Shown piece after piece: positions 1-7,872 of a stretch of 64,000 nucleotides of DNA. Under the pieces are notes generated by a model that saw only the letters and a program-made list of their open reading frames with translations, was not told where the DNA came from and searched no databases. How positions within the stretch are numbered: position 1 is the first letter of the stretch; the number at the start of each line of letters is the position of its first letter. The stretch is from Sinohyriopsis cumingii (Eukaryota; Mollusca; Bivalvia; Unionida; Unionidae): positions 33,592,644-33,656,643 of the forward strand of contig CM068831.1 in the NCBI GenBank assembly GCA_028554795.2, read 5' to 3'. Position numbers and translations under genes: made by a program.

Positions 1-293
1 ACTTTGCTTGCATTGTCAAGTGCTTCCTTTAGGCTTCCCACTCTGACATAGGTGGGATTTATCAAACCTCTCAATCTCTTTTCCTCCTCTTCTATCATTC
101 CTGCTATCACTTCTTTTGCTACGTTTAGGCATTTAGCGTAGTACAGGTACTCTGCTATCTTCCATTCTTTTTCTAGTCTCTCCACTACATAGATACCATC
201 CATTATCCAATAGTATATATGTACCAAGTTGTTAAACAACTGACTTGCAACCACCATCTTCGTTTTTATTATTCCGTAGAATGGTTCGAACAT
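1..293 (-). CDS. Left-arm helical protein, partial (runs off the left edge)
   Basis: An open frame starts at ATG 293-291 and continues past position 1, giving at least 97 residues without a stop. The product is rich in hydrophobic and charged residues and has a coiled-coil-like stretch with EEEEKR near residue 75. I do not recognise its family. It is the third gene in a tandem row of minus-strand arm genes (with 757-1065 and 1611-1961). Each is preceded by the same upstream motif. Two copies of that motif lie just upstream of this gene, with a TATA-like AGTATAAG close to the start. Its 3' end is outside the window, so whether it also ends in a histone-type stem-loop cannot be seen. Confidence 0.6.
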   Translation of the reverse strand, partial: MFEPFYGIIKTKMVVASQLFNNLVHIYYWIMDGIYVVERLEKEWKIAEYLYYAKCLNVAKEVIAGMIEEEEKRLRGLINPTYVRVGSLKEALDNASK

Positions 294-309
294 CAAACTC
301 TGTGGTTTC

Positions 310-412
310 TTATACTGAAAGCGCGGACGTGATGGAAAACATCCCCCTAAGACTTAAAATTGATGTTACCTAGATCATCACTTAAAACGCGCGGCCGTGA
401 AGGAAAACATCC
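310..412 (-). promoter_or_regulatory. Double copy of the left-arm upstream motif with TATA-like box
   Basis: Read on the minus strand, two copies of a motif with core GATGTTTTCC, a short spacer and CGTCCGCGC or CGGCCGCGC lie at about 318-345 and 385-412. A TATA-like AGTATAAG follows the proximal copy, 15-25 nt before the ATG at 293. The same motif stands before the other arm genes of both element copies. A promoter or enhancer role is inferred from position and conservation. Confidence 0.6.
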
Positions 413-488
413 CCCTACTTTTCTCATTTCATATAATATACTATCCACATAAGTTAAATCAGCAATAAACTAACCCCAAATCTACTAT

Positions 489-489
<1 letters not shown>

Positions 490-533
<44 letters not shown>

Positions 534-592
534 AAGCAATAAAATTAAACTCAAATTTACTATCCCCACAAACGTACTTGAGCGCTTACAAA

Positions 593-632
<40 letters not shown>
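490..632. repeat. Two CA microsatellites
   Basis: CA dinucleotide runs at about 490-531 and 596-629 lie between the first and second arm genes. Small ORFs across them are repeat artefacts. Confidence 0.95.
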
Positions 633-689
633 GAGTCAGTGTTTATATACACACTACTCTACCTACACACATTGGCAAATCGATGGTTA

Positions 690-728
690 TTTCTTTTCTA
701 GAGTATTGTGTAGCCCTGAAAAGGGCTG
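690..728 (-). terminator. Histone-type mRNA 3' end (stem-loop plus downstream element)
   Basis: On the minus strand, 727-712 reads AGCCCTTTTCAGGGCT, a 6-bp stem with a TTTC loop as in replication-dependent histone mRNAs. It lies 30 nt after the stop of the 757-1065 gene. A purine-rich block, CTAGAAAAGAAA, lies at 702-691 and resembles the U7-binding histone downstream element. The downstream element is on the 3' side only, which fixes the strand. Processing by SLBP/U7 is inferred from the motif. Confidence 0.8.
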
Positions 729-756
729 TTTGTTTTAGAACTTCAGATGCACCTAT

Positions 757-1065
757 CTAATGCTGGCACCTTCCTGGTCTGGCACCACACACACATCTTC
801 GACTCCAGTCTCTTTTTACTTTTTGTCTTGAGAGTGCAGAGGCGGGATGATTCGCCTCAGCACCCCAATCCTCTGTCTCTGGTATCTTGTAAGTCATCCT
901 CTCTCCTATTTTCTTTTCCTCCTCTTCCCTCTCTCTTCTCTCCTCCTCTTCCTTCTTTATTCTTGCTTCTTCTACGATAGCCTCCGCGGACAGTTCATTT
1001 ACTATGCGCCTGGCGTATTCCAGGTGCATCTGGAGTTCTAGCAGTTTCACAATCCTTGTATTCAT
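757..1065 (-). CDS. Left-arm coiled-coil protein
   Basis: This 102-residue frame starts at ATG 1065. Residues about 10-55 are predicted by eye to be helical and highly charged, with a run of Glu/Lys/Arg (EEEERREREEEEKK). The C-terminal third is Arg/Cys-containing and less structured. Architecture resembles the arm gene at 1611-1961, and the two may be diverged paralogues, although residue similarity is weak. The upstream motif at 1131-1157 with a TATA-like AGTATAAC and the histone-type 3' end at 690-728 make it a complete transcription unit. Copy 2 has only the upstream motif of this gene at its broken left end. Function unknown. Confidence 0.6.
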   Translation of the reverse strand: MNTRIVKLLELQMHLEYARRIVNELSAEAIVEEARIKKEEEERREREEEEKKIGERMTYKIPETEDWGAEANHPASALSRQKVKRDWSRRCVCGARPGRCQH

Positions 1066-1114
1066 TGTCTTGCTGTTAACAGGTCGACGATGGGTAGCCC
1101 AACTGACGATTAGT

Positions 1115-1215
1115 TTTTAAGTTATACTAAAAGCGCGGACATGAAGGAAAACATCCCCTAAGACACAAAATTGATATTACCTAGATAATAACCCAACAAC
1201 GCGCGGACCTAAAAG
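1115..1215 (-). promoter_or_regulatory. Left-arm upstream motif and TATA-like box
   Basis: On the minus strand a GTCCGCGCG half-motif at about 1198-1210 is followed by the full motif (GATGTTTTCC, then GTCCGCGC) at 1131-1157 and a TATA-like AGTATAAC near 1120-1128, about 60 nt before the ATG at 1065. The two-part arrangement is conserved at the left end of copy 2 (36796-36880). Confidence 0.6.
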
Positions 1216-1545
1216 AAACACTCACTCACTTTTTTATACTACCCACCACTATTCTAAAAATGTTCATTAATCACTTCAATATACTATCCACATACTCAAA
1301 GCAATCTAACCCTAAATCTACTCTCCCCACACGTCAAGCAGCAAAAAAAAAAAACAAAAAAAACCCAAAAAAACAACAAAAAAAACAAAAAAAAAAACTT
1401 GATCTTAATATACCATCCACACCAACGTACTTGAGCACTTACAAGTACACAATCATATACACAAACACAAACACTCACACTATAAAAGAGTCAGTGTTTA
1501 TATACACACTACTCTACCTACACATATTGGCAATTGGATTGTTAT
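1216..1545. other. Arm intergenic stretch without a gene
   Basis: Between the upstream motif of the 757-1065 gene and the 3' end of the next arm gene there is only low-complexity A-rich sequence (about 1340-1400) and AC-rich sequence. ORFs here have Lys/Asn-rich translations without conservation in copy 2. I see no gene. Confidence 0.6.
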
Positions 1546-1583
1546 TTCTTTTCTAGAGTATTGGGTAGCCCTGAAAAGGGCTG
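1546..1583 (-). terminator. Histone-type mRNA 3' end
   Basis: Minus strand 1582-1567 reads AGCCCTTTTCAGGGCT, identical to the element at 712-727, followed by a purine block CTAGAAAAGAAA at about 1557-1546. It lies 28 nt after the stop of the 1611-1961 gene, the usual spacing for histone stem-loops. Confidence 0.8.
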
Positions 1584-1610
1584 TTTTTTTTTGTTTGCTA
1601 TGGCAATCTT

Positions 1611-1961
1611 TTAGTTTCTAAGAATGCTACGTCCTCTCAGGATGGACTTTCTGGCGATAGGTCTGCTTCTTCGGAAAGAGAAGAAGAACTCTTTGGTGTC
1701 GATACGACAATCGACAAAGCCTTTGTCAGGTTCAGGTTGCTGCTGCTGCTGCTGCTGTTGCTGCTGTCTCTGAAGTCTGTACTTCTCTGTCCATTCTTCT
1801 TTCTCCCTGTTCACTTCTTCTCTGAAAAGCTCTTCGATCAGGTCTTCAGTGACTTTTAGCATTCTCACGTTCTCTATTTCTTCTGGCTTCGGTATCAGAC
1901 TTTGTCTGACCCTATGCAAATTCACGTAGGCTTCGTTTAGCTTAGCTAGTTTGGAGCACAT
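1611..1961 (-). CDS. Left-arm Q-rich coiled-coil protein
   Basis: The product is 116 residues from ATG 1961. The frame extends further upstream, but that part overlaps the promoter motif at 2026-2052 and the MCS start is conserved in copy 2 (37480). Residues 1-75 are predicted helical with many Glu/Lys/Arg. A glutamine run of about 11 follows, and the tail is rich in Arg and Ser (RRSRP). It is well conserved in copy 2 apart from the length of the Gln tract, which is interrupted there. Together with the upstream motif and the histone-type 3' end it forms a self-contained unit. Function unknown; a nuclear, nucleic acid-binding role would fit the basic tail but is only inference. Confidence 0.7.
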   Translation of the reverse strand: MCSKLAKLNEAYVNLHRVRQSLIPKPEEIENVRMLKVTEDLIEELFREEVNREKEEWTEKYRLQRQQQQQQQQQQPEPDKGFVDCRIDTKEFFFSFRRSRPIARKSILRGRSILRN

Positions 1962-2009
1962 CTTCGTAGGAGGATGAGTCAACAATGGATGGTTAGACTG
2001 GAGGCTACC

Positions 2010-2055
2010 CAGGTTGTTAAAGTCAAAGCGCGGACGTGAAGGAAAACATCCCTCC
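2010..2055 (-). promoter_or_regulatory. Left-arm upstream motif
   Basis: On the minus strand the motif GATGTTTTCC, six bases, then GTCCGCGC occupies about 2026-2050, followed by an AT-rich TTTAAC. It lies about 65 nt upstream of ATG 1961. The matching copy 2 site is 37542-37567, next to AATAAAA. Confidence 0.6.
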
Positions 2056-2090
2056 ACGGTTTTCGATCCGCAACGTTTAATGAGTGTCAT

Positions 2091-2422
2091 GGGAAAGATA
2101 GAGAGAAGTCAAAGTGCATGAATCAACATTCTTATAGTCAAACAAAAGACAAAGGCATTTTTTTTTCAAAACACAACATTTTTTATTCAAAATGACTTAA
2201 CACTAACCAACAACTCTAACATTTTTTAACAATAATCCAACAATATAACATCAAACATTTTTTTCAAATGACAAACATTTTTTTCAATTTACACTCTACT
2301 TTAAACAGGGTTGGCAACGTTGTGAATGAAATTGTGATTTCCACTGTTGCAAGTCATTGAGTCATGGATGGACACTACGTTTCCTAGCTGAAGACAACAA
2401 AATAAGCATACTAGTCACAAAA
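2091..2422 (-). terminator. 3' region of the capsid transcription block with AATAAA
   Basis: This gene-free stretch is AT-rich. On the minus strand it contains AATAAA at 2187-2182, conserved at 37703-37698 in copy 2, downstream of the protease gene. It is the likely poly(A) signal of the minus-strand capsid/protease transcripts. No histone-type stem-loop is present here. Confidence 0.55.
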
Positions 2423-2482
2423 TCAACGATTTACTTTCTCATCGTTTCTAGAAAAACCATGATCAAAATAAGTCACTAAATG
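2423..2482 (-). pseudogene. Remnant of adenain-like protease (C-terminal end only)
   Basis: Only about 19 codons remain, matching the C-terminus of the protease at 37918-38349 in copy 2 and ending at the TGA at 2425-2423. The rest, including the region of the catalytic His and Cys, is absent. In copy 2 about 390 bp separate the two sequences that are joined here, with a short TTCTT shared at the junction. This looks like a deletion, so copy 1 has no protease. Confidence 0.7.
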
Positions 2483-2527
2483 TTCTTTTGCTGATAATAA
2501 GTGATCAATTTCGATCTCGACTTTCTC

Positions 2528-2905
2528 TTAGAATTTGTCAAAGATGGCTTTGATGTAATGGATTTCTTGAGTCGTTAATGGAGGACAGAAATGTTCACGC
2601 AAGTCTTTATACCACCAACGTAACACGTCTTTTTTAAACAGACTCCAAGCTTCGTCCAGATATTCTTTGAATTTTTCTTCTTGACTGATGTTTTGACATT
2701 CATAGTAATCATGCTTCATCCATATCGTAACTGTGTCTGCCAGGTATGTAGCACAGTAGGAGACCAATTGCTGTTCTTGTTCTGGACATCTCGACTTGAT
2801 CATGATGTCCTTTTCGTCTTTGTCTTGGGATTCTCCTTCCACGGTCTCCTCACATTTCATGTCTAAAGTTTCTCCACTAGGCAAAGAGGGATAACAGTCT
2901 TCCAT
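2528..2905 (-). CDS. Small acidic protein downstream of hexon (shortened in copy 1)
   Basis: The frame of 125 residues starts at ATG 2905, five bases after the hexon stop. The N-terminal third is acidic (EETVEGESQDKDEKD). The rest is helical and aromatic, with WW and CPPLT motifs. The copy 2 homologue (38370-38873) is 167 residues and has an extra internal segment and a longer C-terminus, so copy 1 is internally deleted and ends early. I do not recognise the family. Position between hexon and protease suggests a virion or late protein, by inference only. Confidence 0.65.
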   Translation of the reverse strand: MEDCYPSLPSGETLDMKCEETVEGESQDKDEKDIMIKSRCPEQEQQLVSYCATYLADTVTIWMKHDYYECQNISQEEKFKEYLDEAWSLFKKDVLRWWYKDLREHFCPPLTTQEIHYIKAIFDKF

Positions 2906-2910
2906 GGCTT

Positions 2911-4236
2911 CTAATAGTCTAGAATGACTTCTCTCAAACTGTTGATTTCTATGGTATTGTCGAATTCTGCATACAGGAGGACGTTCACTGTGTGATCTGG
3001 AGGTGGATTTGCAAACTGAAGTTCCACACGAATCTGGCCCGATTTTATAGGGTGGAAATGTCCCTCGTCGCTGCCTTGGTCTGGAGTGAAATCAAAACCC
3101 CACAAAGCATAGCCTCCTGCATAATCGTCGTACGAAATACCGTGACTGGTGTTGGTTCCTAACTGTCCCGTGGCTTCGTACAGGGACAAGTACGATCTCA
3201 AATAATTCTTTGCGACACCAAAGTTGGGCTCAAAGGGTCGGGTACACAAGGTCTTGCCGTCGCGACTGACTTCGATCTTGGACACATTGTAATGTTGAAA
3301 CTCAAAAGGATTTTGATCGTGGGTTCCGTTGAAGGCTGATTTCCTGACGATACCAACAATCAAACGCTTGGGTAACTGTCCTTGGAACAGATGATCTTCG
3401 ATCATAGATCGCTGTCCAGCGGGAATGGTGAACGTTTTCACTTCTACGCGTCGTATCGGATACTTGGCGGTCGTTCTGCTCAACGTCTGACTGACGTCGT
3501 TTCCCACTTTAGGTAACACTTCCACACGACGCACGTAAAGTCGGGCTTCTTGAATGATAGTTTTGTATTCGTTGGCATGGGCCATCAAATGGAAAGCGGC
3601 ACTGCTACGATTCAGTCTCAGACGGATATCCACCCCGTTCAGCAAATACTTTTCTTGTAACCACATGTCCAAATGCAAACGATCCATCAGTTCTAAACTT
3701 CGCCCTTGCAGAATTTTCTTACGACGGTCGTTAAACCCCACATTGTGAGGATTGTCATCTTCTGTCAGGACTGTGTCGCTAAACGTGCCTACACCTGCCG
3801 TGTCAGGTTTCCATACCACGCAAGCATCCAGATGAGTATTCTTGGCTTCTTTTCCGTACGTCAAGAGATTTTCCAAGTAGGCACGATATGGGTAAGTATC
3901 CATGCTGCTGCTGACCAGTTTGTTATTCAAGTACAAGTCCACTTCGCTGAACAAGGAATGCATGCAATTGTTGACAGGAGCTACTCTAGCATCGCCTCCT
4001 GGATTGGTGTTGTCCGTTTTGATCACTTTCACTTTCAAATACAGGTAACTGCTATTCAGATCGATGTAATCTTCGGGTTGTCCTTTGATTTCAAACTCGA
4101 TGGGAGCGGAATCCGTCAAAGAGGAGACGGGATGAAATTCCACCCATTGGGATTCTTGCATCGTCATCATGGTAGGGGGCATGGCAAAGAGATCCAGTTC
4201 CGACTTGGAACAAGCGCAAGACTCTCGGTGCATCAT
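2911..4236 (-). CDS. Hexon-like major capsid protein (double jelly roll), intact
   Basis: The 441-residue frame is uninterrupted from ATG 4236 (two ATGs in a row) to the stop at 2911. It resembles the hexon family of adintoviruses/Polintons that is often annotated in animal genomes as uncharacterized F54H12.2-like. Recognisable parts are an N-terminal PPTMMTMQ region, a DLNSSYLYLKVKV strand pair, SLFSEVDLYLNNK, and a C-terminal FANPPPDHTVNVLLYAEFDN. The length suits the family. It would form the capsid shell. Copy 2 (38879-40202) has three disruptions in the same gene, so copy 1 is the better reference. It is followed immediately by the small acidic gene and preceded by the penton/minor-protein fusion. 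Confidence 0.88.
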   Translation of the reverse strand: MMHRESCACSKSELDLFAMPPTMMTMQESQWVEFHPVSSLTDSAPIEFEIKGQPEDYIDLNSSYLYLKVKVIKTDNTNPGGDARVAPVNNCMHSLFSEVDLYLNNKLVSSSMDTYPYRAYLENLLTYGKEAKNTHLDACVVWKPDTAGVGTFSDTVLTEDDNPHNVGFNDRRKKILQGRSLELMDRLHLDMWLQEKYLLNGVDIRLRLNRSSAAFHLMAHANEYKTIIQEARLYVRRVEVLPKVGNDVSQTLSRTTAKYPIRRVEVKTFTIPAGQRSMIEDHLFQGQLPKRLIVGIVRKSAFNGTHDQNPFEFQHYNVSKIEVSRDGKTLCTRPFEPNFGVAKNYLRSYLSLYEATGQLGTNTSHGISYDDYAGGYALWGFDFTPDQGSDEGHFHPIKSGQIRVELQFANPPPDHTVNVLLYAEFDNTIEINSLREVILDY

Positions 4237-4251
4237 TTTTTTGTCTGTTTC

Positions 4252-5151
4252 TCAATAATCGAAAACGTCTAAGTCTCGAACGGTTCTTCTTTTCTTTGCC
4301 TTTCTAGCTTGAAGTCCGGTGAAAGGGTGTTTTCTTCTTCGTCTCTTTCTGCCTTTTATAGAAATGTTGACCGTGTCCAAATAAGACTTGCTGACAGGCA
4401 AATAGTGAGGATGTACAAATTCGCGGTGGACGTGGTAAGTGTTTCCCCCTTCTTCGTCAGTGGCCGTGGCAGAATCCACTTTGAAAGGAATGACACGTAG
4501 TAACGGTGCGGAGGTGTGTCCCACCACGTTGTACTCCACCACATCGGAGTACACAAACATCAAATTCAGTCCTTGGTTCAGTTCTACGGGGGCACGAAAA
4601 AACTTGCTAAAAGACTCGTTGTCGTAAACGATTGGTAATTCGTTTTTCTTGAGCATGGCCATTCTCATGTCCATGTCTATGCCCAACATGTCAAACAATT
4701 CAGGACAAAATAAAATGGACAGGATTTTACTCCCGTCAAATTTCATCAAGAAGCGACGAGCTGCTTTGTGGTATTCCATGGTGACACTTTTTTTGACACT
4801 CTCCAAAGCTTTCAGAAACACGACATTAAATCTGGAGGTTATGGTGCTCACCAAATGTTGACCACTAAAATAATAGCCTGGAGGAATGAACAAGTGATAT
4901 GTGGTGTACTTTTGATTTTTTGTGCCAGGGGTTTTCTTGTCATATTTGCCATAGGTATCCAAGTACTGTTGCAATTATTCGTCATGAACTTCTACATCAA
5001 AAAAAGTTTGATTGGGAAGGACATTGAGTACTTGGGTCGGGTGAATGATTTCTACTAAAGCCACTTCCCAATGGGCTTCGTGATCTAAGGGGATGGTCTG
5101 AGGTAATTTGGCCGTGTAACAGCACAACGTGTTCTTGGGAAACACCTCCAT
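4252..5151 (-). pseudogene. Penton-like protein with nonsense codon, fused to the end of a minor capsid gene
   Basis: The start is ATG 5151, with the family-typical MEVFP.NTL opening and WEVALVEI. A TAA at 4977-4975 interrupts the frame at codon 59, where copy 2 has Gln. After it the frame stays open to 4252. The last ~33 residues (Arg/Lys-rich, ending DLDVFDY) do not belong to the penton. They match the end of a separate basic gene in copy 2 (40222-40667). A deletion of about 420 bp has fused the two genes in frame. Penton identity is inferred from similarity to proteins adjacent to hexon genes in Polinton-like elements, and function at capsid vertices is from that family. Confidence 0.65.
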
Positions 5152-5195
5152 GGAACTGTCACTGGGTAAGGTTAATTAAAATTGGTTTTGGTGAC

Positions 5196-5600
5196 TCATA
5201 ATTCCAGAGTTCTGTGGCTGTCCGAGGGGTTGCTGGACGTCAGAGGCGTGTCTCCGCTCAAAATGGGGTTGTTGTTGGAGTAGTGGCTGGCACTGGCACT
5301 GGACACAAGGTTTCCGTGGTTCCCGTTCGAGGTGAATTTCAGGGAGGGATTAGGAAGCAGGTAACCGATGCAACTGCTCAATAAAATGGTCCACAATTGT
5401 TTGTCTCCTTGTTGCAAACTCAAATTGGCAATGGCTGCCTCGATGACACAATACACCACGAAGATTTGGCAGAAAAAGACGATTTGCGTTTTAGGCTCTC
5501 GTTCTCCGCACCACACCCACAAGGGTTGTTTTTGTAAATCTTGCAGAGAAGAACTGGGTGAAGGAGTGGTCGACGTAGCTGCGTCTGTGTGAAAGGGCAT
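5196..5600 (-). CDS. Small membrane protein of the capsid block
   Basis: This 134-residue frame starts at ATG 5600, six bases after the integrase stop. A hydrophobic segment (IVFFCQIFVVYCVIEAAIAN) lies at about residues 38-57, followed by a second hydrophobic stretch around LWTILLSSCIGYLLPNP. The C-terminal third is Ser/Asn/Pro-rich. A similar short membrane protein occurs next to hexon genes in many invertebrate Polinton-like loci, from memory and without a search. A TATA box (CTATAAAAAG on the minus strand) sits at about 5612-5621. Copy 2 carries a nonsense codon and a frameshift in this gene. Confidence 0.7.
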   Translation of the reverse strand: MPFHTDAATSTTPSPSSSLQDLQKQPLWVWCGEREPKTQIVFFCQIFVVYCVIEAAIANLSLQQGDKQLWTILLSSCIGYLLPNPSLKFTSNGNHGNLVSSASASHYSNNNPILSGDTPLTSSNPSDSHRTLEL

Positions 5601-5605
5601 GATGG

Positions 5606-6716
5606 TCACTTCTTTTTATAGTCGATGACTTGCGAAGCGTCGATCCAAGAATCGAAACTGGGTGGCTATCCTTTCCAACGTACTTTGACTTCTTTGACAC
5701 GTCGTTTGCCTACTTTACGGGTTCTGCGTTCGAGAATGCGTTCGATGTCGTACACGTCGTCTTCTTTTTTGGTGACACGTTGTAACTCGGGCAAATAAAA
5801 CGTTCCTTTGAGCACTTCTCCGTTCATGTCTTCCAATTTATAGACGGCAGGATGACGGCCATGCACTCGTCCAGTGACACGAAACAATTCGGTCGTCCAG
5901 TTAGGTAAGTAACCTTTGTCGAAAGTGCGTTTGGTTTTGCCAATGCGCACCCAATCTCCTACGGTCAACTCTCCACTTTTCTTGGGGACAGCCCTCGTCG
6001 GGGACGTACCAAACAGGCGCTCAAACACCAACACTTCGTTGTCGGGAGTCACTTCTTGCGGGGCACGTCCGATGCTTCGATGGTAAGATTGGTTGTACGC
6101 TTGCACCAGGTGCGGTAAGATGTCGATGTACTTCAGAGTGTGGGGATGCGTAAAATATTTCCACATGCGTTCTTTCAAAGTGCGTTGAAAACGTTCCACG
6201 ATGCTGGCTTTGGTTTCGGGATTCTCGGTGGTAAAAAAAATGAATGTCACGTTTCTTTAATTCTTTTTAGAAAGCTTGGTTCAGAAATTCGGTACCTTTG
6301 TCCGTTTGCCATCGAAGAGGGTGACTACCACTTTGTTTCAACACTCGTTGCAGGGCTCGCACTAACTCGCTGCTCGATTTGGAAGTCAAGGGCACGACCC
6401 AGGCAAATTTGGAAAAGACGTCGATGACACAAAACAAATATTTGTAGCCACGATTGTAGCTGGCCAAATGAGAGACATCGGCTAAATCGGCTTGCCATTG
6501 ATGATCGATGCCTTCCACTCGGGTGCGACTTCTGGTAAACTTGCGTCGAATGGGTTTGTGTAAAGTGTAGGTAGCTTGTTCTTGTAACCATCGTTGCACT
6601 TGAGGTAAACGGAGACTTTTCAATCGAGTTTTGGCAACACGATACAATTTTTGAACTCCTGCGTAACCTGCAGGATGAGAGGGATCGTAGTAAATGCTGG
6701 CTAAGACTTTTTCCAT
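5606..6716 (-). pseudogene. Retroviral-type DDE integrase with chromodomain, broken
   Basis: The start is ATG 6716. The zinc-binding-like N-terminal region is followed by the catalytic core: first Asp in WQADLADVS, second in QTDKGTEFLN, Glu in ENPETKASIVERF. A C-terminal chromodomain-like segment (DVYDIERIL ... VRWKG) follows. Such integrases insert Polintons into host DNA. Three defects are visible: CAA to TAA right after FLNQAF (about 6265), a one-base insertion in an A-run near 6232-6240, and TAG at 5668-5666 inside the chromodomain. Copy 2 has different stops, so decay was independent. The gene lies between the small membrane protein and the coiled-coil gene. Confidence 0.85.
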
Positions 6717-6733
6717 TTTTTTGTGTTTGTGTG

Positions 6734-7366
6734 TTAATAAGACACCCACTCTTGGAGGATGCTACTCTTTTTCTCTTGGGGTACTTTCTTGGATTGCAAT
6801 GCTTTGCGTGTTCGACCGGCAATAGGTGTTGAAGAGGAGGATGTCTGAGCGGGGGATATCGGTTCTTGTTTCACTTCTGTCTTCACTTTCTTTTTCTCTT
6901 GTGATGAAGAAGGGGTGGCCATCATCTTTTTAATCCATCCAATTCTGGAGGTAGGTGGTGTTGTTAACTTGCGTACTTTTTCTGGTGGAGTTTGAAACCC
7001 TTCTTCTTCTTCTTCTCCTTTTTATGTCTTGGTCACTGGTAGTGGTGGTACTGGTACTGGTACTGGTACTGGTGATGGTGCTGGACTTTTCATCAAGGTC
7101 TTAAAATCTTTCAGAGTGGGTAGAGCTGTTTCGTCTAAAGCTTTCTGGTGAAAGAGATGCAGTCGTTGCAAGAGTTGACCGTACTTTTGCGATTTTTCTG
7201 TTTCGGACAAATCTTGGCGAGCCATCAAGGACTGCAATTCGTGTTGCAACTGGGACATCTCGCTCAAATGGGGATTGGGAGGTAAATGCGGAGTGCGTTG
7301 TTCTTGCCAACGATGGTATTCCATCCATCGTTTGTAAGGCACTAAAGCTAGTTTTCGTCCTTCCAT
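6734..7366 (-). pseudogene. Coiled-coil protein with basic, SUMO-motif-containing tail (one nonsense codon)
   Basis: Starting at ATG 7366 the frame runs 211 codons to 6734, interrupted by TAA at 7024-7022 where copy 2 reads GAA. The N-terminal half contains VPYKRW, then a helical region with ELQSLMARQDLSETEKSQKY; similar small proteins occur beside Polinton integrases. A Pro/Val repeat precedes the stop. The C-terminal part is Lys-rich with VKTE and VKQE, which fit the SUMO-attachment consensus. This could be a nuclear protein; its function is unknown. Continuity of the frame across the stop indicates one gene rather than two. Confidence 0.6.
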
Positions 7367-7415
7367 GGGGTTGTCAGGGGTCAATTCTGAGATCTTGGTA
7401 CTTCCGAGGGCCTTT

Positions 7416-7817
7416 TTATCTTGCTCCCACCAGTCCTCCCAACATGGTTCCCAAGACTCCTTTCAGTAAGGGACCTAACAAGAGGGGTAAAATGCCTCCA
7501 CGTTGGACCAACATCTTCTTCTTTTGACGAATGGGAATTTTCTTTTGAACCATTTGGCGAAGAACGTGACGATGTTTGCCTAAGCATTGTTTCTGGTGTT
7601 TGGACAAAGGGATCGTGCCTTTCAAGACGTTCAAACAACATTCGCACACGGTATCGATGACCTCTTTGGAGGCTATTTGAATGAGTTTTTTTCGTAGGGG
7701 TGGAGAAGCTTTGGACAGGACAGATAACATGTCCCCATGTTTGACTAAACGAGGAGGCAGTCCTTTCCTTTTCTTTCCTTGGGGTTTAGAAGAGGGATGC
7801 TTTCTGGAGGGTGACAT
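7416..7817 (-). CDS. Small basic protein with hydrophobic Gly/Leu-rich C-terminus
   Basis: The 133-residue frame starts at ATG 7817. The N-terminus is Lys/Ser/Pro-rich. The middle has CECCLNVLKG and QKQCLGKH, and the C-terminus reads QRGGILPLLLGPLLKG followed by a Gly-rich tail. This layout is common next to the integrase in Polinton-like elements of invertebrates (recognised from general familiarity). A membrane-active or minor virion role would fit but is not shown. In copy 1 the sequence upstream of the ATG belongs to a neighbouring gene that was deleted, so it now sits behind that gene's leader and TATA-like box (AGTATAAAA near 7868-7876). Copy 2 has a frameshift. Confidence 0.7.
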   Translation of the reverse strand: MSPSRKHPSSKPQGKKRKGLPPRLVKHGDMLSVLSKASPPLRKKLIQIASKEVIDTVCECCLNVLKGTIPLSKHQKQCLGKHRHVLRQMVQKKIPIRQKKKMLVQRGGILPLLLGPLLKGVLGTMLGGLVGAR

Positions 7818-7872
7818 CTTTGAGTCTTCAGTACCAAAAACACTGATACCCCTACTTAGTCACAGACCTTTT

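Noticed and set aside
690-728. Reading the stem-loop as a plus-strand bacterial-type terminator
   Set aside because: The context is eukaryotic, the loop sequence fits the histone consensus, and the purine-rich downstream element is found only on the minus-strand 3' side.
1260-1556. 98-codon plus-strand ORF in the left arm
   Set aside because: Poly-A and AC-rich translation, no conservation in copy 2, and opposite to the arm genes.
3706-4272. 188-codon plus-strand ORF antisense to hexon
   Set aside because: Shadow of the conserved hexon frame; in copy 2 the antisense frame is split.
6325-6822. 165-codon minus-strand ORF over the integrase
   Set aside because: It is an alternative frame of the integrase and neighbouring gene; the conserved DDE motifs are in another frame.
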